Assembly (NCBI RefSeq): GCF_000739915.1
Contig: NZ_BBJT01000005.1
Span: 407,691-471,690 of the forward strand
Reading direction: 5' to 3'
Length of the DNA stretch: 64,000 bases
DNA from: Paenibacillus chitinolyticus NBRC 15660
Lineage (GTDB): Bacteria; Bacillota; Bacilli; Paenibacillales; NBRC-103111
Shown: in pieces, positions 16,837 through 25,546 of the stretch
Numbering within the stretch: position 1 is the first letter of the stretch
Layout of the letters: every line of letters begins with the position of its first letter
Program-made: the position numbers and the translations under genes
The notes under the pieces: model-generated
Databases searched by the model: none
What the model saw: the letters and a program-made list of their open reading frames with translations, nothing else
Told to the model about the DNA's origin: nothing

Positions 16837-17469
16837 TCAACTCTCCTTCTCAGAACCCAGAGTCCTCATTTTAGCAACTAAAGCTTCAGCCTCTTTTTGC
16901 AATTCCTCTACCGTGATCTTCCCGATGTCATAATCCCTGTAAGCCTCATCTCCGTGATGCAGATGCTCGACCCAGGCATCTAACAAAGCACGATAGGTTT
17001 CATCCAGATGACGGAGATTACCTGTGGACCCCACATAACCTTTTCCAGCTATAAAAGTCTCGAACCTTACAGCGTATCCGCGCAAATTGCTGCATTCCGG
17101 TAGTAAATGTACAATTCCGTCGTAATCCACAACCAGAACATGGTTAACTTCGTCATCGCCATTTTCCAGAACGTTCGCAACTTCCTTTTTCGTGAAGAAA
17201 ATATTTTGGGGAAGGGACGTGCGATGCTGCCTGATGTTGAAAGCGGGTGATCCGAACGAATAGGTTTCAGACTCGTTATAAATTTTTTCATCATCCACGT
17301 AAACCACGGGGTTGTTTTTCATCCATTGTTCGGCAAGATCGTAATCCTCAAACACCGCATCCCCCTCTTGTATGGATAAGTTTTGTTCGACCTCTTTAAA
17401 TGTGCCGTCCTTTTGAAGACGATGGGTGTACACATATACTTTTCTAATATCTATAGTAAACACGACCAT
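16837..17469 (-). CDS. Uncharacterised 210-residue protein
   Basis: Not recognised. It is soluble and acidic. The N-terminal half has short beta-strand patterns (KVYVYTHRLQKDGTF). The middle has NHVLVVDYDGIVHLLP, and the C-terminus is helical (EELQKEAEALVAKM). The segment GIVHLLPECSNLRGYAVRFE occurs in several Bacillus-group proteins of unknown role. A GGAGGAG lies 15 bases before the ATG, which is rather far. Confidence 0.6.
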   Translation of the reverse strand: MVVFTIDIRKVYVYTHRLQKDGTFKEVEQNLSIQEGDAVFEDYDLAEQWMKNNPVVYVDDEKIYNESETYSFGSPAFNIRQHRTSLPQNIFFTKKEVANVLENGDDEVNHVLVVDYDGIVHLLPECSNLRGYAVRFETFIAGKGYVGSTGNLRHLDETYRALLDAWVEHLHHGDEAYRDYDIGKITVEELQKEAEALVAKMRTLGSEKES

Positions 17470-17571
17470 GACAGATTAGTTCATCTCCTCCATGTTAACC
17501 TTTCTTCGGTCAAGTATGCGCACCCTTGCTCCCCGTGATGCCCTGCCGCTTTGATAATTCCGGTTGATTTG

Positions 17572-17803
17572 TTATTTTATCAAGTTCGGGTTTTCATCAT
17601 GTTTGTACTTAGGCAGATTTCCATATTGATCTCGGGCTGCCTCTAGTTGAATCCACTTGTCCCCGTTATGGGTGTACACATAAGTTACGCCGGGTTCATC
17701 TTTAAATTTAACATAAACGGGATACGCAGGCGTTTTACTATGCTTCCCTTTGATACTTAAAATCTCCTCATCGGCATATTTCCTGGACTCAATGAGATAC
17801 TTT
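17572..17803 (-). pseudogene. 5'-truncated DUF3139-like gene remnant
   Basis: The frame encodes a protein end resembling the intact neighbour at 17929: YLIESRKYADEEILSI, then TPAYPVYVKFKDEPGVTYVY and a stop. Immediately before it is an in-frame TGA, and no signal-anchor is present. It is a paralogue that lost its N-terminus. Confidence 0.65.
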
Positions 17804-17928
17804 CATAGTTCTTTTTACGGCGTTCGGGATATGGTTCCGCATGATTTTCTCCCTGCTAAAAGTTGACAGCCATGGATGAGAGAAAAAAGGCGGGAAACAG
17901 CAGTTTTGCAAGCGGCTGCTTAAAACGA

Positions 17929-18273
17929 TCATAACGTCTCTTTTTCGGTATGTTTGTGAAGAATCAGGTTCCCGCGAGCATCCCTGGTGGGAGGAGTTTG
18001 AATGTACTTCTCGTCCCTGTATATGTAGAGATACGTGACATCGGGTTCGTCCGCGAATTTTACATAGATCGGATATCTCGGCGTCTTGCTGATCTTTGCC
18101 TCAATGCTGAGGATTTCCTTCTCTTCGTAGTGTTTCGTTTCCGTTAAATAAGCCAAAATTCCTCTTTCGAGGTTATAAAGGGTGTACCGGGAATAAGCAA
18201 AGGGGGAAAGCGCAAGCAGCAGGATAACGATCCCGATGATCAGAGAGGATTTTTTGAGCCGGACACAAGGCAT
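17929..18273 (-). CDS. DUF3139-family small membrane-anchored protein
   Basis: A 114-residue protein with an N-terminal anchor (SLIIGIVILLLALSPFAY). A short domain follows with a YLTETKHYEEKEILSIEAK helix and the family-typical YPIYVKFADEPDVTYLYIY. The ATG at 18273 has AAAGGAG eleven bases upstream. Members of this family are found in Firmicutes, often in clusters of small exported proteins. No function is established. A decayed paralogue lies just downstream. Confidence 0.7.
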   Translation of the reverse strand: MPCVRLKKSSLIIGIVILLLALSPFAYSRYTLYNLERGILAYLTETKHYEEKEILSIEAKISKTPRYPIYVKFADEPDVTYLYIYRDEKYIQTPPTRDARGNLILHKHTEKETL

Positions 18274-18409
18274 GAATTTCACCGCTCCTTTTCGCCAAAT
18301 ACGGCCAGGTTCAGGATACTATCATGCTACTGGCATACCCAAACAATGTCAAATATTGGATAACCCCTTATTCCTCCTTCCACTTGCTGTCTATTCAAAA
18401 TTTCAATTA

Positions 18410-18442
18410 AAAAAAGCCCCCCGGTCCATAACCGGGGAGCTT
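18410..18442 (-). terminator. Terminator of the ppdK-ccpN-PpsR gene run
   Basis: CCCCGGT and ACCGGGG pair (AAGCTCC/GGGGCTT extends the stem) and seven T residues follow on the minus strand. Confidence 0.85.
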
Positions 18443-18467
18443 CACCCAACCGCTCACGCGATTGGCT

Positions 18468-19286
18468 TTACGCCTGCAAAAACTCAATGATCAGACCCGC
18501 CGTCTCCTCGATGGCTTTGTCCGTCACGTCAATGACCGGGCAGCGGAGCCGCTTCGCAATGCTGATGGCATGCTCCAGCTCCTCGTTGATCCGGTTCATG
18601 GTGGCGTACTGGGAGCCGAACGGCAGTCCCAGCGTCTTCAGCCGCTCGATCCGGATCTTGAACAGCTTCTCCGCGTTCATGGTGAGGGCCACGATGCGGC
18701 TGCCGGGGAACTCGAACAGCTCCTTCGGAAGCTTCACTTCGGGCACGAGCGGGAAGTTCGCGACTTTGTAGCCTTTGTGCGCCAGGAAGATGCTGAGAGG
18801 CGTCTTCGAGGTGCGGGACACGCCGATGAGTACGATGTCGGCTTTCATCATCGAAGTCGTATCGCGCCCGTCGTCGCATTTGACGGCGAATTCAATGGCC
18901 TCGACCCGCCGGAAATAGGCGTCGTCAAGTTCGTGCATGAGGCCGGGCTTACGACTCGGCGCCCCGTCGAACGTGTCGATGTACGCCTGCATCATGGGCC
19001 CCATGATGTCGATGGCGCGGACGCCCAGGCGGATCGCCTCTTCTTTCATCATTTCCCGCAGTTCAGGCTGGACGAGCGTGTAAGCGACGAAGCCGCCTTC
19101 GCGGTGCACTTCCTCCATAATCTCGCGGATTTCATCTTCATGCTTAATATGCCCGATGCGCCGCATCTTGACATTGTGGCCGTTAAATTGGCGGATTGTG
19201 GCGCGTACGACCGTCTCCGCCGTCTCTCCGACAGAATCGGAGCAGATTGTGATCGTTTGCTGCGCCTCATGTGCATCCTGAACCAT
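18468..19286 (-). CDS. Pyruvate, phosphate dikinase regulatory protein (bifunctional kinase/pyrophosphorylase)
   Basis: A 272-residue member of the DUF299/PpsR family (Bacillus YqfL type). The P-loop GVSRTSKTP lies near residue 150. The C-terminal part has IERLKTLGLPFGSQYA, NRINEELEHA and the CPVIDVTDKAIEETA end. These enzymes use ADP to phosphorylate the regulatory Thr of PPDK, turning it off, and use phosphate to reverse it. The ATG at 19286 was chosen because AAGGAAGGGG precedes it. The presence of ppdK two genes upstream makes the target clear. It is transcribed after ccpN with only about 20 bases between. Confidence 0.92.
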   Translation of the reverse strand: MVQDAHEAQQTITICSDSVGETAETVVRATIRQFNGHNVKMRRIGHIKHEDEIREIMEEVHREGGFVAYTLVQPELREMMKEEAIRLGVRAIDIMGPMMQAYIDTFDGAPSRKPGLMHELDDAYFRRVEAIEFAVKCDDGRDTTSMMKADIVLIGVSRTSKTPLSIFLAHKGYKVANFPLVPEVKLPKELFEFPGSRIVALTMNAEKLFKIRIERLKTLGLPFGSQYATMNRINEELEHAISIAKRLRCPVIDVTDKAIEETAGLIIEFLQA

Positions 19287-19306
19287 CCGGTATGTGTTCC
19301 CCTTCC

Positions 19307-19948
19307 TTACCACTTCCTGGCTGCGTCGAGCAGCACTTTGGTCATTGTTGTTTTGGAGATGCGCCCTACCACTTCCAGAGACGGCGTATCGCTGCCGTTC
19401 TCATGCGGCACGACCACAGGCAGCATATCGACCTGGTTCTCCGCCATCTTACGGGCGGCTTCGATGACGTCGTCATCGGGAGTCACCGTAACAAGCTGCG
19501 GCTTGCGCGTCATGACCAGCGAAACCGGCATGGAGGCGGCCGCTGGGTTGCCCAGTGTCACTTTCAACAGGTCTTTCGGCGAAATGACGCCAAGCAGCAT
19601 GCCTTCTTCATCCGCTACGACCAGACCGCCCACGTTATCTACAAAAAGGGCGACGACGGCGTCGCCCACGGTAGCGGTTTTGCGTACGATGACAGGCATG
19701 GACTGCACCTGTTTGACTTTCAGTTTCAGCCCGCCCGCCTGTTCTTCGCGAAACGACTGGTTCGGAAAATAACCGACCTTCGGCTTCGCGTTGATATGGC
19801 CGAGCATCACCAGAAGAGACAGATCCGAACGAATGGTCGGACGGCTTACGCCAAGCTGTTCGGCAATCTGCTCCCCGGTTATGGGCGCTTGCTTATGAAT
19901 GAGTTCCAGAATTTCCATCTGGCGCTGAGACAGCTGTATGACTCTCAC
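19307..19948 (-). CDS. ccpN: CcpN-like repressor, HTH plus two CBS domains
   Basis: A 213-residue regulator. The N-terminal winged HTH (QMEILELIHKQAPITGEQIA, then LGVSRPTIRSDL and INAKPKVGYF) is followed by a CBS pair (SMPVIVRKTATVGDAVVAL... and ...PQLVTVTPDDDVIEAARK). CcpN of Bacillus represses gluconeogenic genes and the SR1 RNA during growth on glycolytic carbon, sensing ATP/ADP through the CBS pair. Here it sits between ppdK and the PPDK regulatory gene, as in other Firmicutes. The GTG start has GAGGA very close upstream, so start placement is approximate. Confidence 0.9.
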   Translation of the reverse strand: MRVIQLSQRQMEILELIHKQAPITGEQIAEQLGVSRPTIRSDLSLLVMLGHINAKPKVGYFPNQSFREEQAGGLKLKVKQVQSMPVIVRKTATVGDAVVALFVDNVGGLVVADEEGMLLGVISPKDLLKVTLGNPAAASMPVSLVMTRKPQLVTVTPDDDVIEAARKMAENQVDMLPVVVPHENGSDTPSLEVVGRISKTTMTKVLLDAARKW

Positions 19949-20008
19949 TCCTCACGGGCGGATTCCCGCAGGTGAATCGGGTATATCTCCATGATATATA
20001 AAATGCGG

Positions 20009-22699
20009 TCAGGATACAATCCTTTGCTGCCCGGCGGCGGCTTCTTCCGCGGCGATCTCGATCTCGGCCTGCGCGGCCGCTATACGGGCGAGCGGCACGC
20101 GGTAAGGGGAACAGGACACGTAATCGAGGCCGGTTTCCCGGCAGAACCGGATCGACTTCGGATCGCCGCCGTGCTCGCCGCAGACGCCGGTTTTGAGCTT
20201 CGGCTTCGCGGCGCGCGCGCGGGTAACGGCCAGTTCGATCAGTTGGCCGACGCCGTCGCGGTCCAGCACCTGGAACGGATTGTCCGGCAGCAGCTTGCTG
20301 TCGACGTAATGCGTGAGGAACTTGCCCTCCGCGTCGTCGCGGCTGTATCCGAACGTCATCTGCGTCAGATCGTTCGTGCCGAACGAGAAGAAGTCGGCAT
20401 GCTGCACGATCTGCGGCGCGGTCAGCGCGGCCCGCGGCACCTCGATCATCGTGCCGACGCGGTAATTGACCTGGGCCTGCAGGTCGCCGAGCATGCTGTC
20501 CGCGACCTCGTCGACCAGCCCGCGCATGATGCGCAGCTCGTTGGCGTGACCCACGAGCGGGATCATGATTTCCGGCGAGACGTCGACGCCGTCGTTCAGG
20601 CAGGCCAGGGCCGCCCCGAAAATCGCTTCGATCTGCATGCTGTAGATTTCGGGGAACAGAATGCCGAGCCGGCAGCCCCGCTGCCCCAGCATCGGGTTCA
20701 CCTCGTGCAGGCCGCGGACTTTGCGGATCAGGAACTCCAGCTTCTGCAGCTCGGCATCCGGACCGGAAGCGCCGGACCGCGCGGCGGTAAGCTGCGCATG
20801 GCGGGCCACAAGCTCCTCCAGGTTCGGGAGAAACTCGTGCAGCGGAGGGTCCAGCAGCCGGACCGTCACGGGCAGGCCGGCCATCGCGCGGAAGATGGCG
20901 TCGAAATCTTCCTGCTGCATCGGCAGCAGCTTCTCCAACGCGGCACCGCGGGCCGCATCCGAGTCGGCCAGAATCATCTCCTGGACGATCGGCAGCCGCT
21001 GCGGCGAGAGGAACATGTGCTCCGTGCGGCACAGGCCGACGCCTTCCGCTCCGAAGCTGCGCGCTTTCGCAGCATCTTCGGGATTGTCCGCGTTGGCGTA
21101 CACCTTCATCTGCCGCACGTCGTCCGCCCACTCCAGCATCAGCTGAAGCTCGGCGGACATATCCGCTTCCTTGAGCGGCACTTCGCCGATCATGACGCGC
21201 CCCGTGGCGCCGTCGATCGTGAGCCAGTCGCCTTCGCGGATCGCCGTCCCGCCGATGGAGGCCTGCTTCTCTTCGCTGTCGATGGCCAGCAGCTCGCAGC
21301 CGCACACGCACGGCTTGCCCATGCCGCGCGCCACGACCGCCGCATGGCTCGTCATGCCGCCGCGGGACGTCAGCACGCCTCGCGCGGCGAGCACGCCGTG
21401 GATATCTTCCGGCGTCGTTTCCGTCCGGACGAGAATGACGGCTTTGCCCGCACGCGCCCAGGCGTCGGCTTCGTCCGCCGTGAAGACGGCCTGTCCGCAA
21501 GCCGCCCCCGGCGATGCCGGAAGGCCCGTCGCCAGCGCCGCAGGAGCTTCGCTTTCATCCAGGCTCGGATGAAGGAGCTGATCCAGGTGCGAAGGCTCTA
21601 CGCGGAGCAGCGCCTCTTCCTTCGTCAGGATGCCCGCCTGGACAAGCTCCACGCCGATTCTCATGGCCGCTTGAGCCGTTCTTTTGCCGTTGCGCGTCTG
21701 GAGCATGTAAAGCGTCCCGTTTTCAACGGTGAATTCGATGTCCTGCATATCGCGGTAATGCCGCTCCAGCAGCTCCGCCATCCCTACAAGCTTGTCGTAA
21801 ACGGCGGGCATGTCCCCCGCCAGCTTCGCGATCGGCTGCGGCGTGCGTACGCCCGCGACGACGTCTTCCCCCTGCGCATTCGTCAGATATTCGCCGAACA
21901 GGACTCTCTCTCCCGTGCTCGGATTGCGTGTAAACACAACACCCGTGCCGCTTTCTTCGTTAAGATTGCCGAATACCATGGCCTGGATGTTGACGGCGGT
22001 TCCCTGTTCGTCGGGGATTCCGTTCAACCGGCGGTAAATTTGCGCGCGCTGGTTGTTCCAGGAGCGGAAAACCGCTTCGACGGCCAGCCGGAGCTGCTCG
22101 TAAACGTCCTGCGGAAACGGGACGCCCGCTCTTTTCAGAATTAGCGCTTTATACGTGCCGATCAGCTCCTGCCAGTCCTGCGCCTGAATATCCTGGTCGG
22201 ATTCCGTTCCGGCAGCCTGTTTCAGCGCGTGAAGTTTTTTCTCGAACCAGGCTCCCTCGATTCCGAAAACGACGCTGCCGAACATTTGGATCAGACGGCG
22301 GTAGCAGTCATAGGCGAAACGCGGATTTTTGGTGGCGGCGGCCAAGCCTTCCACCGTATCGTCGTTCAGGCCGAGGTTTAGAATCGTATCCATCATGCCC
22401 GGCATGGACGTGACCGAACCCGAACGGACCGAGACGAGGAGCGGCGAAGCCGCGTCCCCGAAACGCTGTCCTTTGCTCTGTTCAAGCTCCGCCATCGCTT
22501 CGCGCACTTCCGCGAGCAGACCGTCCGGCAGCCGGCTTTCTATATAGTAAGCTCTGCAAGCTTCCGTAGTCAGAGTGAACCCCGGGGGAACGGCAAGCCC
22601 CGCCCGGGTCATTTCGGCCAAATTGGCGCCCTTGCCGCCAAGAAGTCCCGCTAGTGATTGATTTCCCTCATAAAAGTGCATCAGCCATTGCTTGCTCAT
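20009..22699 (-). CDS. ppdK: Pyruvate, phosphate dikinase
   Basis: A full-length 896-residue PPDK, which interconverts pyruvate + ATP + phosphate with PEP + AMP + pyrophosphate. The N-terminal ATP-grasp region begins GGKGANLAEMTRAGL. The central phosphohistidine domain has RGGMTSHAAVVARGMG near residue 450, holding the catalytic His and the Thr targeted by the regulatory protein. The C-terminal PEP/pyruvate barrel has GLCRTEHMF and a CGEHGGDPKS end. GGGAGTGGG precedes the ATG. The start overlaps a small SR1P-like gene by 32 bases. With ccpN, PpsR and glpX nearby it points to carbon-flux reversal. Confidence 0.95.
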   Translation of the reverse strand: MSKQWLMHFYEGNQSLAGLLGGKGANLAEMTRAGLAVPPGFTLTTEACRAYYIESRLPDGLLAEVREAMAELEQSKGQRFGDAASPLLVSVRSGSVTSMPGMMDTILNLGLNDDTVEGLAAATKNPRFAYDCYRRLIQMFGSVVFGIEGAWFEKKLHALKQAAGTESDQDIQAQDWQELIGTYKALILKRAGVPFPQDVYEQLRLAVEAVFRSWNNQRAQIYRRLNGIPDEQGTAVNIQAMVFGNLNEESGTGVVFTRNPSTGERVLFGEYLTNAQGEDVVAGVRTPQPIAKLAGDMPAVYDKLVGMAELLERHYRDMQDIEFTVENGTLYMLQTRNGKRTAQAAMRIGVELVQAGILTKEEALLRVEPSHLDQLLHPSLDESEAPAALATGLPASPGAACGQAVFTADEADAWARAGKAVILVRTETTPEDIHGVLAARGVLTSRGGMTSHAAVVARGMGKPCVCGCELLAIDSEEKQASIGGTAIREGDWLTIDGATGRVMIGEVPLKEADMSAELQLMLEWADDVRQMKVYANADNPEDAAKARSFGAEGVGLCRTEHMFLSPQRLPIVQEMILADSDAARGAALEKLLPMQQEDFDAIFRAMAGLPVTVRLLDPPLHEFLPNLEELVARHAQLTAARSGASGPDAELQKLEFLIRKVRGLHEVNPMLGQRGCRLGILFPEIYSMQIEAIFGAALACLNDGVDVSPEIMIPLVGHANELRIMRGLVDEVADSMLGDLQAQVNYRVGTMIEVPRAALTAPQIVQHADFFSFGTNDLTQMTFGYSRDDAEGKFLTHYVDSKLLPDNPFQVLDRDGVGQLIELAVTRARAAKPKLKTGVCGEHGGDPKSIRFCRETGLDYVSCSPYRVPLARIAAAQAEIEIAAEEAAAGQQRIVS

Positions 22700-22859
22700 T
22701 GTGTCCCACTCCCTCTTTGTCTACGGCTGCCCGGCAGGCGCCATCTTTACATTGCGTGTAATACAAGGTCACTTTCTCCGTATCCAATTCCCCTACGATC
22801 TCGTTGCACCATTTGCAGAGCAGAGTTCCCAGCATGACGTCCGATTTCGCCTTGCTCAT
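22668..22859 (-). CDS. SR1P-like GapA-binding small peptide
   Basis: A 63-residue peptide whose core resembles SR1P, the 39-residue peptide made from the SR1 RNA in Bacillus subtilis: MLGTLLCKWCNEIVGELDTE, then KVTLYYTQC. The two Cys-x2-Cys-like pairs (CKWC and CKDGAC) suggest metal binding. SR1P binds GapA and affects RNA-degradation complexes. SR1 is repressed by CcpN in Bacillus, and ccpN is two genes downstream here, so the context agrees. GAGGAG lies eleven bases before the ATG. The last 32 bases overlap ppdK, so the peptide could be a leader ORF coupled to PPDK synthesis. An internal start at ATGCTGGG would give a length closer to SR1P. Confidence 0.72.
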   Translation of the reverse strand: MSKAKSDVMLGTLLCKWCNEIVGELDTEKVTLYYTQCKDGACRAAVDKEGVGHNEQAMADALL

Positions 22860-22908
22860 TGTTTTTCATCGCTCCTCTGTGATTGGTTGTTGGTTCTTAA
22901 TGAAGATA

Positions 22909-22920
22909 TATGACGTCATA
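22909..22920. promoter_or_regulatory. 12-bp perfect palindrome upstream of SR1P-like/ppdK
   Basis: TATGACGTCATA, 50 bases before the SR1P-like start in the divergent intergenic region with glpX. It could be an operator; which protein binds is unknown, and CcpN is a candidate only from context. Confidence 0.35.
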
Positions 22921-23036
22921 ATCCCGTTCATGATGAAATCCCTTTCATTCTTTTTAGAAAGAGGAAAGTTCGTCCCATCGTGAGCATAACATGCAGCATT
23001 TAGGCTGCACATTTCAAAATAATCCTCAAACAAGGA

Positions 23037-23065
23037 TTGATTTCACTTATTTTATATCATATATT
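23037..23065 (+). promoter_or_regulatory. Sigma-A-like promoter of glpX with a CcpN-like site
   Basis: TTGATT, a 17-base spacer and TATATT. The segment TATATCATATA (23053-23063) overlaps the -10 and differs at one position from the CcpN consensus as I remember it (TRTGHYATAYW). The match is suggestive only. Confidence 0.5.
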
Positions 23066-23130
23066 AGTATTTAGTACAACACATTAATTTATATATGCGT
23101 CATATTAAAGATGTGGAGGAAAAAAAGAAG

Positions 23131-24111
23131 ATGCAGAGAGAACTGTCCTTGGAAATTGTACGTGTTACGGAAGCCGCCGCTCTTGCGGCCGCACGCTGGA
23201 TGGGACGCGGGGATAAAAACGAGGCGGACGGCGCCGCAACCGCCGCTATGAGGGAATCCTTCCGTTCCGTTTCCATGAAAGGAACCGTCGTGATCGGCGA
23301 AGGCGAGATGGACGAGGCGCCCATGCTCTATATCGGAGAGAGCGTAGGCAGCGGGGACGGACCGGAAGTCGATATTGCCGTTGACCCCGTTGAAGGCACG
23401 GAACTGGTGTCCAAGGCGCTCAACAATGCCCTCGCGGTTATCGCGGCCGCAGACAAAGGCAAACTCCTGCACGCGCCCGACATGTATATGGAGAAGCTGG
23501 CCGTCGGACCCGCGCTCTGCGGAAAGCTGAGTCTGGACGAGCCTCTGGAGAAGACGCTGCGATCGGCCGCCCGCCTGCTCGACAAGAACATCGCCGATCT
23601 GACGGTGTCGATCCTCGACCGCGAACGCCATGCGGAGCACATCGCCGTGCTGCGCCGGGTCGGAGTGCGGCTCAAGCTGCTCAGCGACGGCGATGTAGCC
23701 GGAGCGATGGCGCCGGCGTTCCCGGAATCCGGCGTCGATCTCTACATCGGCTCCGGCGGCGCGCCGGAAGGCGTGCTGGCCGCGGCCGCGCTGCACTGTC
23801 TGGGCGGCGAGCTGCAGGGCCGCCTCATGCCGTCCGGCGAAGAAGACGCGGCGCGCTGCCGCGCGATGGGCATCGACGATCCGGCGAAGCTGCTGCGCCT
23901 GCCGGATATGATCGGCGACGACGATGTCATCTTCGCCGCCACGGGCATCACGCCGGGAGATTTCCTCGGCGGCGTGCGCTTTCTCTCCGCCGAGCGGGCC
24001 GAGACGCACTCCATCGTCATGCGCGCGAAAACGCGGACGATCCGGTATGTCCGCTCGATTCACCATCTGCCGAGCAAGCCGGTCGCCTTGGCTGTGGCTG
24101 TGGTGGGCTAG
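23131..24111 (+). CDS. glpX: Class II fructose-1,6-bisphosphatase GlpX
   Basis: A 326-residue class II FBPase, the gluconeogenic step converting fructose-1,6-bisphosphate to fructose-6-phosphate. Diagnostic segments are VVIGEGEMDEAPMLYIGE (metal ligands), DPVEGTELVSKA, and GSGGAPEGVLAAAAL in the substrate site. The ATG at 23131 follows TGGAGGA; earlier in-frame codons would add 12 residues and have no better site. It is divergent from ppdK/SR1P-like and ends in a strong terminator. This groups three gluconeogenic functions around a CcpN-type repressor. Confidence 0.93.
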   Translation: MQRELSLEIVRVTEAAALAAARWMGRGDKNEADGAATAAMRESFRSVSMKGTVVIGEGEMDEAPMLYIGESVGSGDGPEVDIAVDPVEGTELVSKALNNALAVIAAADKGKLLHAPDMYMEKLAVGPALCGKLSLDEPLEKTLRSAARLLDKNIADLTVSILDRERHAEHIAVLRRVGVRLKLLSDGDVAGAMAPAFPESGVDLYIGSGGAPEGVLAAAALHCLGGELQGRLMPSGEEDAARCRAMGIDDPAKLLRLPDMIGDDDVIFAATGITPGDFLGGVRFLSAERAETHSIVMRAKTRTIRYVRSIHHLPSKPVALAVAVVG

Positions 24112-24139
24112 GCTAGGTTCAGGGGGCTTGGTCAAAGGC

Positions 24140-24176
24140 AAAAAGGACGCGATCACTCGGATCGCGTCCTTTTTTG
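24140..24176 (+). terminator. Terminator of glpX
   Basis: AAAAGGACGCGAT pairs with ATCGCGTCCTTTT around seven bases, then a T-run. Confidence 0.9.
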
Positions 24177-24343
24177 CTGTTTCTTGCGGCTCTCCCGGAA
24201 GCAGGGGCCGGGCAGCCGAAACCTGATCGAAAGTGTGTTCCAACGCGCGTGAATCTCAAGCGCATGTTGCGGCGCAGCGCGGTGGCCGGCCGCACGCGTG
24301 GGGTTCCTCACTCCCGGGGGATCGGCGGGACGTCCCGTAAACG

Positions 24344-24392
24344 CCGAACACCTCCCTGAAATCGTGGAATCCGATTTCAGGGAGGTGTTCGG
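24344..24392. repeat. Long perfect hairpin, 20-bp stem
   Basis: Two 20-base arms (beginning CCGAACACCTCC) are perfect complements around a nine-base loop. No T-run follows on either strand, so it is not a standard terminator. It lies in a 370-base region without genes between glpX and the SLH/PrcB-like gene. Confidence 0.7.
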
Positions 24393-24481
24393 GATGCCGG
24401 GCATCGCCCTAAGTCCGAGACAACGGAGGAGCCTCACTCCCCTACTGCCGGACCTGCGGGACTTTATGCCGCCGCGGCTTT

Positions 24482-25402
24482 TTACTTCGACGGCTTAGCC
24501 GTTACCTTATAACCGGCTTTGACCGTGACGGAAGCTTTCGCTTCGGTCATGACGGCCGGATACATTTTGTCCGGGTCGGGCTTGCGCAGCGTGTAGTAGG
24601 CTACGGCTTCCGAATCCGAAACGTAGTCGACCCGGTCGATGGTGATTCCGTAACCCGGGTTAGGCTGAAGACCGCGGGAGAGGGTGACCTTGTTAAGCTC
24701 ATCGCTCTGTTTCTCTACGATGACCTTAACACCTTCTTCCTCGGAAGGAGCTGTCGCAGGCTCCTCCGCCTTGCTGTGCTTCGCAACGAATTCCATCGCG
24801 TTATAAGCCATTACAGCCGCTTCGGCGCGGGTAATGGGCTTCTTCGGATTGAACTTCGACGCATCGTCCAGCTTGGCGATCTTGGTCAGGAGCAGAACCT
24901 GAATCGCGTTCATGCTGCCCGGCGTCACTTCCGCCTGATCCGCAATGTTCACGAACATGTTCACAACGGGATAAGGGCCAGTTTTCTCCACCGCGGCATG
25001 AAGCCATTCGGCGAACTGCTCCCGTGTCAGCGTCTGCTGGGGATCGATATCCCGGCCGATCGGAAGACTGTTCATAGCCGCAATGATGAACGATTCGGAA
25101 TACCAGACGTCATCCTTGGCTTTCGTGAAACTGTCGCTTGCTTTAGGCGCGCGGATGAAACGGATTTTGCCCAGATTCAAATCAAGTGCTTTAACGATCA
25201 ACTGTACGCCCTGAGCCGCCGTCATCGATGTATTCGGTGCAAACCGGTCGCCGTCCATCCCTTCAACGATTCCTTTCTCTTGCAAAGATTGAATGGCCGC
25301 CTCATCGGGACTGCCCTTCAAATCGGAAAACGCGAACGCCGAGGAACCGAGCGAGAACACGAGCAACGAGGCCAACAGGACGATATTCGTCATTTTTTTC
25401 AT
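24482..25402 (-). CDS. SLH-domain protein with PrcB-like C-terminal domain
   Basis: A 306-residue exported protein. The signal peptide (KKMTNIVLLASLLVFSLG, ending AFA) is followed by two to three SLH-type repeats (FSDLKGSPDEAAIQSL...; KDDVWYSESFIIAAM...; ...KPITRAEAAVMAYNAM). The end (LSRGLQPNPGYGITIDRVDY to the C-terminus) resembles the PrcB C-terminal domain found in protease-complex subunit-type proteins. AGTGGAGGTG precedes the ATG at 25402. It is probably held at the wall by the SLH repeats. The PrcB call is by pattern and less sure. Confidence 0.8.
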   Translation of the reverse strand: MKKMTNIVLLASLLVFSLGSSAFAFSDLKGSPDEAAIQSLQEKGIVEGMDGDRFAPNTSMTAAQGVQLIVKALDLNLGKIRFIRAPKASDSFTKAKDDVWYSESFIIAAMNSLPIGRDIDPQQTLTREQFAEWLHAAVEKTGPYPVVNMFVNIADQAEVTPGSMNAIQVLLLTKIAKLDDASKFNPKKPITRAEAAVMAYNAMEFVAKHSKAEEPATAPSEEEGVKVIVEKQSDELNKVTLSRGLQPNPGYGITIDRVDYVSDSEAVAYYTLRKPDPDKMYPAVMTEAKASVTVKAGYKVTAKPSK

Positions 25403-25546
25403 AATGTTCACCTCCACTCTTTCTCTTTCTGACGAGCCGTTCATGCGATATGTTGCATCTCTTTTACCTATTTTAACCGATTCCATAAATTCCTTCTATA
25501 GATAAAAGAGCGGCTTTCGACAAAAAGAATGGAGGACTTACGTTTC

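Noticed and set aside
18462..19772. 436-codon plus-strand frame across the PPDK regulator and ccpN
   Set aside because: Antisense to two clearly recognised genes; GC-rich DNA makes such frames common.
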